The notes below the pieces were generated by a model that saw only the letters and a list, made by a program, of their open reading frames with translations, was not told the DNA's origin and searched no databases. Position numbers and translations under genes: made by a program. From Firmicutes bacterium UBA2058 (GTDB taxonomy: Bacteria > Bacillota > Clostridia > Tissierellales > Sedimentibacteraceae): 64,000 bases of DNA. The stretch is taken from NCBI GenBank assembly GCA_002332905.1, contig DDAM01000062.1:124001-188000 (forward strand), given 5' to 3'. This document shows, piece after piece, positions 1 to 11,721 of this stretch (its first letter is position 1; every line of letters starts with the position of its first letter).

Positions 1-3000
1 GTAGAAGTGCCTTTAGGATCAAAATTATTGTCACCTTTTCCTTGTATCAATCCAATTGAATGTACTATTTTTATACTTTCTCTTGCCCAAGTACTTATTT
101 GTTCATTGTCTATAAATCCAGTTGATTGAACATCTACCTCATTTCCAAGCATTTTCATATAGTTTGCCAATATAACAGCCATTTCTTCTCTTGTTATTGC
201 TTGATTTGGTGCAAATATATTATTACCCTTTCCATTTACCAACTTGTTATCCACTGCCCATTTAACATATGGTGCATAATAATCTTCTTGATAAACATCT
301 TTGAATCCTGTTGATGCGTTAATTGCAGCTGCACCCGATAATCTACCTAATACAGTTACAAACATACCTCTTGTCATGGATTTGTTTGGATTAAATTCGT
401 CTTCTGTTGTTCCATTAAACAAGCTTTTTGCATAAGCATAATTTATTGCTTCCTCAGCCCAATGATTTCTTATGTCGGTAAATTGCTCATATCCAACAGC
501 ATATTGAGAGAAATGATTTGCTACAAATTTTATAGCTTTTTCTTTGAAACTATACTCACATTCTCTTATAGTTTGAATTGTTCCATCTTCTTTTACATAG
601 TATATCACTAGCTTATCAGCGCTTTCTTTATCCATCAATGCATATGGAATTGATAAAGTTATACTTCCGCCATCAAAATCTTTTATATTTTTATTACCAG
701 ATACAATATTAAAGTCAAATATTGGTCTATTAGAAATTATAACTTTAGTGGTTTTAGGTAATAGCTTATTATCTACCGATGAAATAGTTAAAGAAACCTC
801 TTTACCTTTTGATTGTTTTAATATTGATGATATTGATTTTTGGTCTAATGAAATATCTGCTAACGATGTTTTAAGTTTAATTTCGTCTATTTCATTAACT
901 AATATCTCCTTTAATGTGCCAACTGATAAATTCGTATAAACTTCTTTTGCTGTACCATCTACTTTGACTTCTATCGTTATTTGCTTACCTTCATTGTTTT
1001 GTGCTGATTTACTTGCTAATACTATATTTTCTATAGCTTTTAGTATATCATCTTTATTAACTTCTACCACAGCTTTGCCATTGCTATCTAACTTTGCAAC
1101 TGTTGATACTGTAACATTAGCAACATTATTTTCTAGCTTAGCATCTGATACTGTAGTAACGGAGCTACTGTTTCCAGTCCAGCTTCCCATTCCTTCTTCT
1201 TCAGTGTATTCATCAGTGTAATGCCATACTATCGCATCACCATCATTGAGAATTTGTATAGCATATCCATCTACATTTTCATGTGTTCCATTAATTGTAT
1301 ACATCCATCCTGAATTTTTACCATTGTCAAATTCAGAAAGTCCATTTATTGAAGATATATATGTTCCATTATCCTTTGTTTTAAATGGTATGCCTTTTTC
1401 AGTTAATATTTTATCTGTTAAATATTTTACTGTTGAATTTTTTGGAACTTTATATGTTAGTTGTGGTATCCATACTTCCTTAGAGCATTGTCCTCCAGCA
1501 CCATGTTTACTATCACCTATAAGCTTGAATGTAACTGTAATTTCCTCAGTAGAATTTGGATTATCAGTTGATCCTTTTTCTAAAGATACAAATATACTTC
1601 GTATGTTATGTAAATTACTATCGTCTATACTTATTATAATACTTCCGACACTATCCTTATAACCTTCTTTTGATACAACATAATTATATGTACCAGCGTC
1701 TAAATCATATGTGTTTTTAGTTATTTCAGATATTTTTACATTATCGCTGTTCTTTAATGCTACAACTGCATCCTTTGGTTCTACTATAAAGTTTACTGGA
1801 CTACCTTTAGATTCTTTTTTCTCTATTGCAAACATATATCCAGAATCATTTTTGTAGTACAATGTTCCATTTGAATCAGCTATTATACTGCTTATACAGT
1901 AATTTTGCTGTTCTTTTATTGGTGTATATAATTCACTAACTATAGGAGTAGTATTACCTTTAAAATCTTCTAGAACTACTATTCCTCCTGGAGTTTTATT
2001 ATATGTAAAGTAAACATATATCTTTTCATTAGCATCATTAGAATATGCTGTTGTCAATAATCCTGAAGATTGAACATTAGCAGGAAGCTCAGCACTATAT
2101 ATAGGCTGTAATGATGTGGCATCAAGTACACCAATAACTCCTTTATTTTCACCATTTACAGCTCCAACGTATACTCTATTGTTGTATACAAGCGGAGTAC
2201 TTGTGCTCCCAGTTACATTTTTAGCTATTATGTTAGACTTTACACTTTCATCATCAAACAAGCCATCGTTATTTATTTTTATTGAATAAAGCTTTCCGTT
2301 TTTTGTAGTAAAGTAAAGTGTACCATTTATTGTAGAAACGCATGATCGTATTGCTCCGTCCGCTTGATAGCTATCAATTTTCTCTCCCGTAAGTGAGTTT
2401 ACTGATAAAAGTAATCCGTCATCATTTCCATATATAACCGTGTTTTCTATTATAGTAGCTCCAGCCCAATAATATCCTTTGCCGTCACTTTTATTTTTCC
2501 ACACAACACTTCCATCCTCTGCATTGATACAGAAGTAATATCCGCTTGTACAATCCCAGCCATCTGAAGTCCCAGCATAAATATAACCATTGTTATATAG
2601 CACAGGTGTAAATACAGAATGCTCATCAGCTACTTTATCACTAATCCATTTTGTGTTCATATTAGTTGTATCTATAGCTTCTATTATACCGTTAACAAAC
2701 GATACAAATATAGTTCTATCACCATATGCAATATGTGTATTGTATTCTGCACTTGATGATAGTTGAGATTTTTCTATCAGGTTGCCTTCCTTGTCAAGCT
2801 TAACCAATTCATTTTTTATTACAACCCAAACAAAATCCTCAGCAATGATTATATTGCTTGAATTTTCTGTCCAACCGCTAGTTAGTTTATTAGACCATTT
2901 CAAACTTGCCTCTGCAGAAATTCTTGGAGTGTCATAATTTACTATAGCCATGTTATCAGCTTCACCACGGAACAATGGCCATTCTGCAGTAACATCTTCT

Positions 3001-4860
3001 GGTTTTACTCTTACAAGCTTTATTGTATAAGTTTTTTCATTACCGTTAATATCAGTTATAATTTGAATAGATTCTTTATCTACTACAGAAATATTCATTT
3101 CTTCTTTATTGTCTAACGCTTTTCCGTCTATTTTTATTGTAGCCAAAGTATCTTTAAGCAATGCACTAAGCTTTATTTCTTTTTTAGTATCTAGTATTTT
3201 TGCTTCTATTGTATCTTTATCAGCAGGTACGTTTATTTTTACTCCATCAATTTTAATACTTTCTAGCAAATTAGAATATGCTTTTATTGTTAAATCAATT
3301 GGATATTCATACTTAATATATGGATACCCGTAATTATTACTCTCTAAAACTGCCGTAATATTTATTCTAATGTCTTCACTTCCAAAGTCAGGTCGTTTTT
3401 TAAGTGATAAATTAGAATTTAAATAATTATTAGCATCACCTGTATATAATCCATTAAAGCTTATTTTAGCATGCATATGATATCCGTTTTCAGAAAACAT
3501 AAAACTTCCATCTGATAGGTAAGATACGCTATCAGGCTTTTTCAAATCAGTCATAACTTCATCTAGCGAGGCATTTGAAGATTTAATAAATTCTCCTAAC
3601 TTTACAGAAGCTCTTTTAAGGTTCTCAAGCTCATTAGCCCTGTCTTCTTCTGTTTCAGCTTTAATTATGGCATCAAATGTTTTTACTAAAATTTTGCCTG
3701 TAACAACATGTGTCAATGTTAATTTAAGCACTGCCTTTTTATCTTCTTGACCTATTGATGGGCGAGTTACTGTTGCTATCTTAAGTGTATCTCCACCTGA
3801 AATACTCATACCAGTATCAACTTCCCAATTACCCTTTACAGTTTTATCAGTAGGTAAATTAAGCTTTAGCTTTTTGTTCTTTATATTGTTTATATCAAAG
3901 CTTCCATCTGCGGCGTCTGCAACTGAACATTCCTTTATTGCTTTTTCAAAGTCTGCATTAACAGTTTCTGTTTCTTCCTTTGTCAATGCTATAACATTTA
4001 ATTTAAATACTTTAGATAATATTATGCTGCTACCTGTTTTAGACACAGATAATGTTATATTAACTTCTTTATTTCCATCCTCAAACATAGGTCTTGAAAC
4101 TATACTTTCAGAGTACTCATACAATGATGGTTTAATAATTGTTTCATCAGTGCTTGTAAAGGTCCAATTATAGCTAGAATTTCTGCCCTTAAGCTTAAAT
4201 GGCATTTTTACATTATGAACATCAAAGGCTGTACCATCTTTGTTTTCAATATAGCATGCATCTAAAGCTGATTGAAGCTCTGATTTAACTAAATCGCTGC
4301 TAGCTTGATCTAAAGCCTTAATAGTAATTTCAAAATCCTTTGTAACAAAAATACCAGATTTATTATCTTTAAGAGTTAAAGCAACAATAACCTTTTTGTC
4401 TTTGTCCTCAAATGACGGTCTGTTAACTGAAGCTACTACATCATAGGAATTTACAGTGAATTTTAATAGTTCACTTTCACTGCTCCAAGTAGATGCATAA
4501 CTGCTAGAATAACCTTCTTTTTTTAATTTAAAGTTATTAATTATATTATTTTTGTCTGTGTTGCCTATTCCTAATGTTATAAACTTATTATTTGTTACAT
4601 AGTTTGCATCAATATAAGCATTTAATTTTTCTTTAACTTGTTTTTCTTCGTTTTCTTTTAATATTTTTTCCAGCTTCTCATTAATTTCAGCTATTTCGCT
4701 TCCATTTACAATTTTAGCCTTTCCTTCTTCAGTTAAGCTGTTATAAATTTCATTAAGCTTTTTAAGCTTTTGCTCGTTGTTTAAAATATCTTCATTGGTT
4801 GTAGGAAGTAATTGTATTTCATCCTCTAAATATTTCTTACTTACAACTGTAACCTTGTAT
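1..4860 (-). CDS. Giant S-layer/cobalamin-type surface protein, C-terminal part (partial, SLH domains)
   Basis: Reading the minus strand in one frame from about 4860 to 1 gives roughly 1620 stop-free residues that continue the upstream 1455-residue frame. In order: more atrophied Ig repeats (4850-3400), a cadherin-like sandwich (about 3350-3000), a PQQ-like beta-propeller (about 2990-1850; repeats such as GYYFCINAEDGSVVWKNK and WAGATIIENTVIYGNDDG), a PEGA-like carboxypeptidase fold (about 1800-1640), a second DUF4430 domain (about 1530-1190; SGWMYTING and GDAIVWHY), a linker, and SLH repeats (about 530-1; HWAEEAINYAYAK, GKGNNIFAPNQAITREE). The third SLH repeat runs off the window, so the C-terminus is missing. 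SLH domains bind pyruvylated secondary cell-wall polymer, which puts the protein in the S-layer. No start codon is needed because this is the continuation of the gene starting at 9208. Confidence 0.8.
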
Positions 4861-7800
4861 TATTAGATGCCTTAGGCGTAGACCAGCTGTATTCTTTACC
4901 ATCTTCTACTTTTATCTCTATTATTCCACAACCATTTGTTAATGCTATATCCTTTGGTGTTCCACTGCTTAATTTACTACCACCAATACTTAATTCTGCA
5001 CCAATATTTTCAAGTTTAGGTGTAACTGTTATTATATCTAGTGTAGAATCAGCTATAAATTCGTATTCTAATGTGTTATTACTAAAAGAAATTTCAGTAT
5101 CTGATAATTTCAAATTAGATAAATAAGCATTATATGCCTTTACAGTCAAACTAAGCTCTACAGGTATCACCTCAACCAAATCTGGGAAAATCAGGCTTTT
5201 AACTTTGGCTTTTAATATTACTACCTTATCATCTTCTCCCTGATTAGGTCGTTTAGAAAGCTTGAAAGCTGAATACCCGCCTACATCAATAAATGAACCG
5301 TCAGATGAAGAAATCCACTCTATTTCTACATTATCATCTGCTTTTTTAGTTGTATAGCTTCCTGAATTCCACCTAATTGTGCCATCGCTATTAACCTTAG
5401 CATAGCTTGCCTTTACAAGATTTCTAGTGACTGCATCAATAGATGTATTTGTATCCTTAATTCCATCAAAGAGACTATTTTTTACAGCTTTTAAATTAGC
5501 TTTTTCTTTTAAGATATCTTCATTTGATACCGGCAGCACTGTAAAAGTAAATGTTTTTTGAGCAGTAGCGCTTACTATTTGCTTATGATTAACATCAAGT
5601 GTAATAGTAATTACTTTTGCCTCTTCACCAGCATTAGGTCTATTTATTGTGATTTTATCACTTACATTGTTTACCTTAGCAATTGCATCATCACTTGAAG
5701 TCCAAACATAATTATAATCATATTGCTTACTTATATCAGAAGGTTTAACTTTAACCAATTTAATATCTGATTTAACGGTGTTAGCATTTTCTCCATCTAC
5801 ATATTGTAGATCGGTTTTAGTTAAAACTTCATTTACTAAATTAAGTGCATTACTTTTTTCTTCGTCAGTGAATTTTTTCACTGTCAATATAAAATTCTTT
5901 GACTTAAAAACATCCTTATTAGACTTATTGGTCAGCGTTACAGTAACAGTAACCGTTTTATCAGCAGTTTCACCCCTATTTACATAGGCGTAACCGCTTG
6001 AATTATAAATATCTATTGTTTTCTCATCTGACGTAGTCCACTTATAACTGTATTTAGAGCTTGTAGCTTCTGTTTTTAAATTTATTTTCGGAATATTTAT
6101 ATTATTAAAATCTAAAACAGTGTTTCCTTCGAAGTTTAAAATTGCTTTGCTGTCTGTGTAATTTGCAATTATATAATCTTCAAGTTCTTTTTGTAAAGCT
6201 AAATTTTGATTATTCTCAATTACTTCTTGAAGTTTATTATTAAATGCAATAAGCGTTGAAGCATTTGATATTTTGCCTTTGTTTACATCATCCAGCAAAT
6301 TATACTGTGCAAGCAATTTTTCTATATTAGCTTTCTGACCAAATATAATATCTTCTGACGATGTTATGCTTGGTAATTTAGCAATTTCACCTTCTAAAAA
6401 CTTCTTACTTACAATTATTACGTTATATGTTTGTGTTTGAGACGAATCCTCTGACTTTATAATAACCTTTGAAGAGCCGTCAGCTAGTGCTATATCATGC
6501 TGTTGATTTGGCTTAACCTTTTCATTATTTATTGTTATTGCTGCTCCTGAATTCTCAGGTTGTACAGTAATCTTAGCAGCAGTTAAAATATTGTCGGTAA
6601 GAACATAATAATTAGAAAGGTTACTGTCAAAGGCTAGGTTAACACCTTCAATTAAAATATTTTTTAATTTAGGATTTATAGCCTTTAATGTTAATTCTAG
6701 AGCTACTTCATTTCTATATAGCTTTTTTAAGTCCTGATTTTCTGGATATATTTCAGCATACTTACCTAAAAGCTGACTTGTTAAGCAAGTTTTAAAAGAA
6801 ATCTTTGTGTCCTTATCAGGTCTTTTTGCTAATTTCATTGTAACGTCGCTGAAATATCCAGATGGTTCAAATTTATATGTATCGTCAGTATCATACGGAT
6901 CTTCAGGATTAGGGAATAAATCATCTGGCTTTAATCCTATACCATTTTGAGATTTATAATCATAACCCCATACTAATTGACCATCTTTTTCATATACACA
7001 ATATATATCCTTAAGATCTGTGACAATATTATCCTTGTCAAAGTTGTTTCCGTTATTTATTCCGTCCCAAATATTGGCTTTTACCTTATCCATTAATGCA
7101 ACTTCTGCATTTATTTCTTCCTGTGTAAGCGGTGCTATGGTAAATGGTATGGTCTTTTTAACTGAAACACCATTTTTAGTCATGATTATTGTTACATTGG
7201 CTGTTTTTGCACTTTCTCCAACGTTTGGTCTGACTACACGTGCAACATAATTAACAAATCCACTTTCAAAAACTTCAAAGCTAAATAAAGAAGGATCAGA
7301 GCTTTCCTGAGTATATGTAACTCCATCTGGGAGTTGTCTTCTAATATCCGGAACTTTAAAATTATATCTAACATTATTGTTTTTATAATCTTCCTGTAAG
7401 CTTATAGTCGAATCTTTTATAGAAACATATTCTCCGAATTTATCTATAGTGAAATTATTTTCTAATATTATATTTAATTCAGCTTTAATTTTCTCTGCCT
7501 CATCTCCAGATGGAGCTTTAATAACAATAGGGAAAGTTTTATCAGCAGTTATTGCTATATCACTATGTCGATATGTAAATGTTGCTTTAAGATTTACATT
7601 TGTATCTGCAGAAGGAATAGTAACTTTTCCAGTATAGCCATCTAAACTGTTACCTTCTATTTTTACAAGATTACTGTCAGATTCCCACGTAATCCAAGAT
7701 TTTTTGCCACCAATTTCACTAGGCAGATTAAGCTGAGTTTTAACATTTTGTAAATCTGTATTTTCGCTTTTTATGCTTTCTTCAGTTAATAGATTTACAT

Positions 7801-9208
7801 CCTGTAATGTCATATAGCTTATTATTTTATCATTATCTAAAGGAATCACAGCTTTTAAGACCTTTTCTTGCTCAACTGTGTTTAGTATAAACTTAAATTT
7901 AACATCTACTTGTACAACTCTTGATGATATTTTCAATGTATTGTCATACCAGTTTTCTATATTCCCATTTTTACCTACATATACAACAGAACTGTTTTCT
8001 TCTGTTCCCGCGTTTTGTGCTGATATATATTCTACTGATATATCACTTCTTCCTTTTTTTGAAAGAACAGAATTTAACATATCTACAACATTAGTATCAA
8101 CCCCATAAACCGGTTTTAGGATGCTCAGGTTGTTAATAATACCTTGTAAATCATTTTGTGTTTCCCCTAAGGTATAAGGCTTTACTTGTAAATCAAATAC
8201 TTTATTTACAGAGGTTGTACCTTTTTTGATTGTTGCTGTAAGAGTAACATTTAAATTATCTGATGACGGATAAGCCGGTCTTTTAACTATACCAGTTGAT
8301 GATATTATATTTCCATCAGAGCTAGACCATTCAATAATAGTTTTACCGCTTATTCCTCTTTTAGCAAGTTCCAGTTTATCTACTGCAACGACATTCTCAC
8401 TTATAATGCTAATAGTTAATGCGTCCTTGTCAGAGTTAACAATTTCTAAATCAGCATCAATTGCTCCTCCTGTTGTGACTTTTACAACTGCATATGGACG
8501 GGATATTTGTTCCTTTCCATTTACAGGATTTTTATATGTTGCTGATAATACATAGCTTCCTGCCTCATCAAAGTGGATTTCTGCTATTCCTTGACTGTTA
8601 GTATGAATCTCAGTTTCTACTGAGGCTTTATTTTCATTTATATTGGATTTTATTAATTTGGCTCCATTAATTGGTTTTATATTGCTTGTCAAATCACCTA
8701 TTGTAGCATCATCTTTAAACAGTTTTACTTGTAATGGAGTATTTATAGGCACTTCATACTCTTTACTATCAAAATATGAATATGCGCCTACCACATCACT
8801 GTAGTAAATTGCGTAAAATTCAATATAATCTCCTGATTCTACAACATATTGGTTGGCATTTGCTCCAGTTGTTTCATTAAGCATTGGTAATTTACCATTG
8901 ACTCTAAACATCCAGTATACATTCTTCAAGCTAGCATCTGGATAACCATTTATTGTAGTTATCAAATCAGTACCATTAATTGCAGCTACCTTTTTCAGTA
9001 CATCATATGCTGTTTCACCTTGTGTAAACTCAACTGTAGTTGGAGCAATATCTGTTTCGCCTATTCTCTCAACTCTTACAGTTGCCTGTAAATTTATTGC
9101 AGAATCTATTGCCATGGCTTCATATGTAGTACCTGGAATCACACCGGTAAATAACATACATATAACTAGCATCATCACAATAACTCTATTTAGTACATGT
9201 GTTTTCAA
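4841..9208 (-). CDS. Giant S-layer/cobalamin-type surface protein, N-terminal part (frameshifted)
   Basis: This reading frame gives the first 1455 residues of a very large exported protein. A signal peptide (residues 1-33, hydrophobic core MMLVICMLFTGVIPG) is followed by a DUF4430/transcobalamin-C-terminal-like domain (about 45-135, with YWMFRVNGK and a Y-V-V-ESGDYIEF segment). Repeated atrophied bacterial Ig domains follow (W-x-S-x-D and RPNxGE signatures), with two cadherin-like beta-sandwich modules near 890-990 and 1370-1440. The frame stops at 4841, but the minus-strand frame starting at about 4853 continues without stops to position 1 and restores the expected motif: SNNY-KVTVVSKKYLEDE matches the internal repeat TQTYNVIIVSKKFLEGE. 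One missing T near 4857 would reconnect the frames. A cobalamin riboswitch with terminator precedes the gene, so B12-repressed expression and a corrinoid-capturing role at the cell surface are inferred. Sequencing error or real frameshift cannot be told apart here. Confidence 0.85.
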   Translation of the reverse strand: MKTHVLNRVIVMMLVICMLFTGVIPGTTYEAMAIDSAINLQATVRVERIGETDIAPTTVEFTQGETAYDVLKKVAAINGTDLITTINGYPDASLKNVYWMFRVNGKLPMLNETTGANANQYVVESGDYIEFYAIYYSDVVGAYSYFDSKEYEVPINTPLQVKLFKDDATIGDLTSNIKPINGAKLIKSNINENKASVETEIHTNSQGIAEIHFDEAGSYVLSATYKNPVNGKEQISRPYAVVKVTTGGAIDADLEIVNSDKDALTISIISENVVAVDKLELAKRGISGKTIIEWSSSDGNIISSTGIVKRPAYPSSDNLNVTLTATIKKGTTSVNKVFDLQVKPYTLGETQNDLQGIINNLSILKPVYGVDTNVVDMLNSVLSKKGRSDISVEYISAQNAGTEENSSVVYVGKNGNIENWYDNTLKISSRVVQVDVKFKFILNTVEQEKVLKAVIPLDNDKIISYMTLQDVNLLTEESIKSENTDLQNVKTQLNLPSEIGGKKSWITWESDSNLVKIEGNSLDGYTGKVTIPSADTNVNLKATFTYRHSDIAITADKTFPIVIKAPSGDEAEKIKAELNIILENNFTIDKFGEYVSIKDSTISLQEDYKNNNVRYNFKVPDIRRQLPDGVTYTQESSDPSLFSFEVFESGFVNYVARVVRPNVGESAKTANVTIIMTKNGVSVKKTIPFTIAPLTQEEINAEVALMDKVKANIWDGINNGNNFDKDNIVTDLKDIYCVYEKDGQLVWGYDYKSQNGIGLKPDDLFPNPEDPYDTDDTYKFEPSGYFSDVTMKLAKRPDKDTKISFKTCLTSQLLGKYAEIYPENQDLKKLYRNEVALELTLKAINPKLKNILIEGVNLAFDSNLSNYYVLTDNILTAAKITVQPENSGAAITINNEKVKPNQQHDIALADGSSKVIIKSEDSSQTQTYNVIIVSKKFLEGEIAKLPSITSSEDIIFGQKANIEKLLAQYNLLDDVNKGKISNASTLIAFNNKLQEVIENNQNLALQKELEDYIIANYTDSKAILNFEGNTVLDFNNINIPKINLKTEATSSKYSYKWTTSDEKTIDIYNSSGYAYVNRGETADKTVTVTVTLTNKSNKDVFKSKNFILTVKKFTDEEKSNALNLVNEVLTKTDLQYVDGENANTVKSDIKLVKVKPSDISKQYDYNYVWTSSDDAIAKVNNVSDKITINRPNAGEEAKVITITLDVNHKQIVSATAQKTFTFTVLPVSNEDILKEKANLKAVKNSLFDGIKDTNTSIDAVTRNLVKASYAKVNSDGTIRWNSGSYTTKKADDNVEIEWISSSDGSFIDVGGYSAFKLSKRPNQGEDDKVVILKAKVKSLIFPDLVEVIPVELSLTVKAYNAYLSNLKLSDTEISFSNNTLEYEFIADSTLDIITVTPKLENIGAELSIGGSKLSSGTPKDIALTNGCGIIEIKVEDGKEYSWSTPKASNNTRLQL

Positions 9209-9261
9209 TTTTTTAGCTCTCCTTTATTGTTTATATTTTTTATGTAAAAAGGACTAATCCT

Positions 9262-9301
9262 TGAACAAAAAACAAAAAAGCTGTAGCAAAATTGCTACAG
9301 C
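9262..9301 (-). terminator. Rho-independent terminator between cobalamin riboswitch and S-layer gene
   Basis: A 10-bp perfect stem (GCTGTAGCAA / TTGCTACAGC, 9280-9289 with 9292-9301) is followed on the minus strand by a T-rich tract (complement of 9262-9279). It lies between the riboswitch and the start at 9208, as expected for transcriptional control by cobalamin. Confidence 0.85.
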
Positions 9302-9383
9302 CCGTATTTACTGCAAATATAAAAATGAATAGACATAATCTACCCTATAGCTACCAATTACCCGTTGGACTACGTTATATTCT

Positions 9384-9565
9384 ATGCAGGTCTTCTGGCT
9401 AACGGCTCATCATCTTTTTCACCTTCCCAAGGTAAAACCTCAGTGGTATATTATTAAATAAATTAATAAAATTGAAAAAGACTCCTCGTATACAGCGGCG
9501 GGACCGCATCGGATTTTCACCGATTTCCCTCTTAGCCTTCACAGTTTGTGAAGGAACATAAAACA
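9384..9565 (-). promoter_or_regulatory. Cobalamin (AdoCbl-type) riboswitch
   Basis: On the minus strand this stretch contains the B12 box (GCCAGAAGACCTGC, complement of 9386-9399) and the conserved core with GGGAA, GGTGAAAATCC and CGGTCCCGCCGCTGTA blocks (around 9495-9545). A terminator follows 80 bases downstream, then the SLH/DUF4430 giant gene. Cobalamin should turn this gene off. The core fits the established family; the ligand subclass was not determined. Confidence 0.92.
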
Positions 9566-9814
9566 TTTATTAAATTCATGATTATATTATCATTTTATGA
9601 AATTTGTGTCAATTGTATTATTATAATTCGACTTTAAATACTAAAAAATTATATAAATATAATTATTTTAATTAAATACCAAAATAACCTTGTTTTTTTA
9701 AGCATTAAGGGCTATCAATTAATTTTATATCAAAAATTTTTTAATTAATAGTATTGTCTTAATATCGAAGATAGTATATATTAGAAATGCAATCACTAAG
9801 AAAAGAGGTTATAT

Positions 9815-10699
9815 ATGGATAAAAATATTAAAATAAGAAAAATACTAATAAAAATTATATTAATTACTTTCGGAGCATTTGTATACTCAATGGGAATTTC
9901 AATATTTTTAGATCCAAACAACCTTGCTCCAGGTGGCACAACCGGAATTGCAATAATAATAAACAAGATAACTAGCTTAAAAACAGGTACACTGGTTCTA
10001 CTAATAAATTTACCAATTCTGATATTTGGTTGGTGGAAGTTTGGAACTAGATTTATATTGTCAACTATATATGTTACATTAGTTTCATCATTTTTTATTA
10101 ATGCATTGAATACACAGGTTATAGTAAATTACGGTGTTATAACTCATGATTTACTGTTATCAGGCGTTGCAGGCGGTTCTTTGATGGCTATTGGAATGGC
10201 AATAGTATTCAGACAGGGAGCAACAACCGGAGGAACTGATATAATTATTAGAGCTTTAAGACAAAAATATAAGCATATAAAAAGCGGGACTATTTTTATT
10301 ATTACAGATGCAATTATTGTTTCAGCATCTGCAATTATATTTAAAAATATTGAAATTGCTTTATATGCTGCAATTACTATTGTTGTTAGTAATTTTGTTT
10401 TGGACTCTGTTTTATATGGAGGGGACAGTGCAAAAATATTATATGTAATCAGTGATAATCAAGAAAAAATAGCCAAAAGGATACTTGATGAAATAGAAAT
10501 AGGAGTTACATATTTGAAAGCTGAAGGAGCATATACACGAAATGATAAAAAGGTTATTATGTGTGTGTGTAGAAAATATAATTATACGAAAATCAGAGAA
10601 ATTGTAAGAGAAGAAGATACAAACGCATTTTTCATAGTATCAAGTGCTAACGAGGTATTTGGAGATGGGTATAAAAGTCATCTAACTGAGGAAATATAA
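9815..10699 (+). CDS. YitT family membrane protein (DUF161 + DUF2179)
   Basis: A 294-residue protein of the YitT family. The N-terminal two thirds hold five or six hydrophobic segments with the family signature around FLDPNNLAPGGTTGIAI and GATTGGTDII. The C-terminal third (about 205-285) is the soluble DUF2179 domain (DEIEIGVTYLKAEGAYTRNDKKVIMCV). It starts at ATG 9815 behind AGAGG. Function in the family is not firmly established; roles in export or small-molecule handling have been proposed. A paralogue lies convergently at 10779-11651 and a terminator hairpin sits between the two. Length is normal for the family. Confidence 0.9.
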   Translation: MDKNIKIRKILIKIILITFGAFVYSMGISIFLDPNNLAPGGTTGIAIIINKITSLKTGTLVLLINLPILIFGWWKFGTRFILSTIYVTLVSSFFINALNTQVIVNYGVITHDLLLSGVAGGSLMAIGMAIVFRQGATTGGTDIIIRALRQKYKHIKSGTIFIITDAIIVSASAIIFKNIEIALYAAITIVVSNFVLDSVLYGGDSAKILYVISDNQEKIAKRILDEIEIGVTYLKAEGAYTRNDKKVIMCVCRKYNYTKIREIVREEDTNAFFIVSSANEVFGDGYKSHLTEEI

Positions 10700-10706
10700 A
10701 ATTAAC

Positions 10707-10737
10707 AATGGGATGTGCAATTAACTCACATCCCATT
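10707..10737. terminator. Hairpin terminator between convergent YitT genes
   Basis: An 11-bp perfect stem (AATGGGATGTG / CACATCCCATT, 10707-10717 with 10727-10737) immediately follows the stop of the plus-strand YitT gene. The T tract on the plus side is short and interrupted (ATTATTTCATT), so it may be a weak or bidirectional terminator. Confidence 0.7.
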
Positions 10738-10778
10738 ATTTCATTACAAAGATTATTTTACACTACCCATTCTAAATA

Positions 10779-11651
10779 TTATTCTTTATGTAAATCCAAA
10801 AATCCATGCCCGTATACTTCATTATACTCTGTTATTATCATTAACGCCTTGTTATCTACCTGTTTTATGAGTGACTTTATTGGATAAACCTGACTTTTAC
10901 TGCATGCACACAAAATAACATCTTTATTTTTACGAGTATATGAACCAATAGCATTGATTATAGTTGAACCTCTACTGATTTCCTCGTCTATTCTCTTTGA
11001 TACTGTTTCTCCATTATCAGTTATGATAATTGCAAGCTTGCCAGAACTTGCACCGTACATTATTTTATCAACAACAATTGAACCAACAATTGTACATATA
11101 ATTCCATACAATACTGCATTAATGCCAAATATAAATCCTCCAATAATAATGACACAGCCATCTATTGCCTGAGCTATTTGCCCGATGGATACATGAGGCA
11201 TAAGCTTTTTAACTGTCATTATTACAAAATCACTTCCACCTGTTGATGAACCTTGAATATATATCAGAGCATACCCAATTCCTCCTAATCCACCTGAAAA
11301 TATAGCGGCTAAAAGTTCATTTCCTTTATATGCTGGTATAAAAGGTACAATATAGTCCATAAATATTGCACATATAATCATTGTTTTTAATGATTTTAGC
11401 AAAAATTTCACACCTAGATACTTATAGCTTAGCATAATTATTGGTATGTTAAGAATTAAACTTATTATACCAATTGGTAAATTTGACAAATAATTGATAA
11501 TTACAGCCACTCCATTTACCCCACCAGGAGCAAAATTAGCATTTTTAGCAAACACATATACACTGATAGCTATAAAAAATGCTCCTATACAATCAACTAA
11601 TATTTCTGTCCCTATCTTTTTAATGTTACTATCTTTCATTTCTGTCTCCAC
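10779..11651 (-). CDS. YitT family membrane protein (DUF161 + DUF2179), paralogue
   Basis: A 290-residue YitT-family protein, paralogous to the one encoded at 9815-10699. It has hydrophobic N-terminal segments with the NFAPGGVNGVAVIIN and GSSTGGSDFVIM signatures and a C-terminal DUF2179 domain (DEEISRGSTIINAIGSYTRKNKDVILC). ATG 11651 is preceded by AGGTGGAG. It lies downstream of cobJ on the same strand across about 157 bases that hold only a 19-codon ORF, so it could be read through from the cobalamin-controlled transcript. That co-regulation is a guess. The two YitT copies differ mainly in their N-terminal tails. Confidence 0.9.
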   Translation of the reverse strand: METEMKDSNIKKIGTEILVDCIGAFFIAISVYVFAKNANFAPGGVNGVAVIINYLSNLPIGIISLILNIPIIMLSYKYLGVKFLLKSLKTMIICAIFMDYIVPFIPAYKGNELLAAIFSGGLGGIGYALIYIQGSSTGGSDFVIMTVKKLMPHVSIGQIAQAIDGCVIIIGGFIFGINAVLYGIICTIVGSIVVDKIMYGASSGKLAIIITDNGETVSKRIDEEISRGSTIINAIGSYTRKNKDVILCACSKSQVYPIKSLIKQVDNKALMIITEYNEVYGHGFLDLHKE

Positions 11652-11721
11652 CTTTTATAACTTTTATTTTATAAATAATATGTAAAAACATATATGCATA
11701 TTATTCACAAAATACATAATA

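Noticed and set aside
964..1662. Plus-strand ORFs of 85 and 138 codons
   Set aside because: They mirror the minus-strand coding frame of the giant surface gene and have no ribosome binding sites.
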